Positions 63,042 to 64,000 of a stretch of 64,000 nt of DNA are shown piece after piece (the first letter of the stretch is position 1; the number at the start of each line of letters is the position of its first letter). This stretch comes from CAWKGV01 sp963849305 (GTDB taxonomy: Bacteria > Pseudomonadota > Alphaproteobacteria > Acetobacterales > Acetobacteraceae): positions 62,001 through 126,000 of the forward strand of contig CAWKGV010000004.1 of NCBI GenBank assembly GCA_963849305.1, written 5' to 3'. The translations under genes and the position numbers were made by a program. Below the pieces are notes generated by a model. That model made no database searches. It was not told where the DNA came from and was given only the letters and a program-made list of their open reading frames with translations.

Positions 63042-64000
63042 GTGAAGATTGGTCAGGCGGGCCTGAGTACCGCCGTGTCGCCAGCCCGCTTCGAGATGCG
63101 GGGAATTCGACGCACGTTTCCCGGCGTCGTCGCTCTGGATCAGGTCGATTTCGTCTGCCAAGCAGGCGAGGTGCACGCGCTCTGCGGGGAGAACGGCGCG
63201 GGCAAGTCCACCTTGATGAAGGTACTGGGCGGCGTCCTGCCGCCGGATGCGGGCGAGATCCGCATCGACGGAGTGCCCGTGCGCTTCGGCCATCCGGCAT
63301 CGGCCCGCCGGGCCGGCATCGCCATCATCCACCAAGAGCTGAGCCTGCTGCCCGAGCGCACCGTCGCCGCCAACATCTTCCTCGGGCTCGAGCCGACGCG
63401 CGGCTTCTGGCTCGACCGGACGGCGATGCGCAGTGGGGCCGAGCGTCTGCTTGGCAAGCTTGGCGTTGACATCTCCCCCCACGCCTATGCCGGCGACCTT
63501 TCCATGGCCGAGCAGCAGGTGGTGGAAATCGCCAAGGCGCTCGCGCTCGACGCGCGCATCCTGGTCATGGATGAGCCGACCGCGGCGCTCGACGAGGTGG
63601 AGTCCGCGCGCCTGCTCGACCTCGTCCGCCAGCTCCGCCGGGAAGGCGCGGCGATCGTCTATATCTCCCACCGAATGCCCGAGGTGTTCGCCGTCGCCGA
63701 CCGGGTCACGGTGCTGAAGGACGGCCGCCTCGTCGGTACCCAGCCGCGAGCGGAGCTGCATCCAGACGATGTCGTGCGGATGATGGTCGGGCGCGAGCCG
63801 GGCGACTTCTACCCGCCGCCCCGTCCCGCCCCCTCCGGGGGCCTGCTGCTGTCGATTCGTGGCGGCGGCAACGAACGCGTGGACGGCATCGATCTCGATC
63901 TGCGCACGGGGGAACTTGTCGCCGTGGTCGGGCTGGAGGGGTCGGGGAAGAGCGAGTTGGCGCACGCGGTCTTCGGCGACCACCCGTTCACGCGCGGCAA
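63042..64000 (+). CDS. Sugar ABC transporter ATP-binding protein, RbsA-like (cut by window edge)
   Basis: About 319 N-terminal residues seen. The first ATPase domain is complete: Walker A CGENGAGKSTLMKVLGG, Q-loop HQELSLLPERTVAANIFLG, signature LSMAEQQVVEIAKALAL, Walker B ILVMDEPTAALDE and ISHRMPEVFAVADRVTVLKD. A second domain starts with VVGLEGSGKSELAHAV at the right edge, so it is a fused double ATPase as in ribose/simple-sugar importers. GTG 63042 has agaagg 6 bases before it; ATG 63096 is an alternative. The sugar is unknown. Confidence 0.88.
   Translation, partial: MKIGQAGLSTAVSPARFEMRGIRRTFPGVVALDQVDFVCQAGEVHALCGENGAGKSTLMKVLGGVLPPDAGEIRIDGVPVRFGHPASARRAGIAIIHQELSLLPERTVAANIFLGLEPTRGFWLDRTAMRSGAERLLGKLGVDISPHAYAGDLSMAEQQVVEIAKALALDARILVMDEPTAALDEVESARLLDLVRQLRREGAAIVYISHRMPEVFAVADRVTVLKDGRLVGTQPRAELHPDDVVRMMVGREPGDFYPPPRPAPSGGLLLSIRGGGNERVDGIDLDLRTGELVAVVGLEGSGKSELAHAVFGDHPFTRG

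Overview
The window is high-GC DNA from a hopanoid-making Gram-negative bacterium. The gene content suggests an alphaproteobacterium, perhaps Acetobacteraceae or Rhodospirillales, but that is an inference from content and not a phylogenetic result. Most genes are dense, often overlap by ATGA or GTGA, and use GTG starts freely. About ten genes carry single-base frameshifts or stop codons. Some are convincing decay and some may be consensus errors.

Layout. 0-13 kb: a partial M20 amidohydrolase, two medium-chain dehydrogenases, a 2-hydroxyacid dehydrogenase divergent from a lambda-crystallin-type dehydrogenase, a DUF4337 membrane protein, a TetR/FAD-monooxygenase divergent pair with two matching operators, then decaying genes (alpha/beta hydrolase, arylsulfatase, response regulator), a VOC protein, aat and a secreted protein. 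12.7-21.8 kb: a coenzyme F420 locus (fgd-like, cofE-cofD-cofC in overlapping order, a fused FO synthase fbiC) with three further LLM-family enzymes. 22-32.3 kb: a low-GC secreted protein with internal repeats, SDR plus GH15, threonine aldolase, a ThDP enzyme, a broken Phd/VapC pair, a broken ribokinase, a phasin and a TetR regulator. 32.4-37.8 kb: a surface polysaccharide block (wecB, wecC, a glycosyltransferase and a flippase). 37.9-39.6 kb: a histidine kinase with an ethylene-receptor-like membrane domain, next to a single-domain response regulator. 40-45 kb: hopanoid genes hpnL and hpnA-hpnB-hpnC-hpnD.

45-55.8 kb is the accessory region. It starts directly behind hpnD, whose last ~110 bp are repeated (87% identical) 5 kb downstream. 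Between the copies lies a predicted nuclease-helicase pair resembling Hachiman HamA/HamB, with one frameshift in the helicase. After the second copy comes a reverse transcriptase gene of the defence type. It has been split first by an IS1182-family element (CTAG target duplication) and again by a serine-recombinase element inserted exactly in the motif A codons. Removing both elements restores one reading frame of about 490 codons with a single amber codon. This looks like a defence island that has been repeatedly hit by mobile DNA.

56-64 kb returns to core metabolism: a thiolase, a tandem glycine riboswitch followed by gcvT-gcvH-gcvP, an ACT-domain GcvR-like protein, and the start of a sugar ABC transporter ATPase cut by the window edge.
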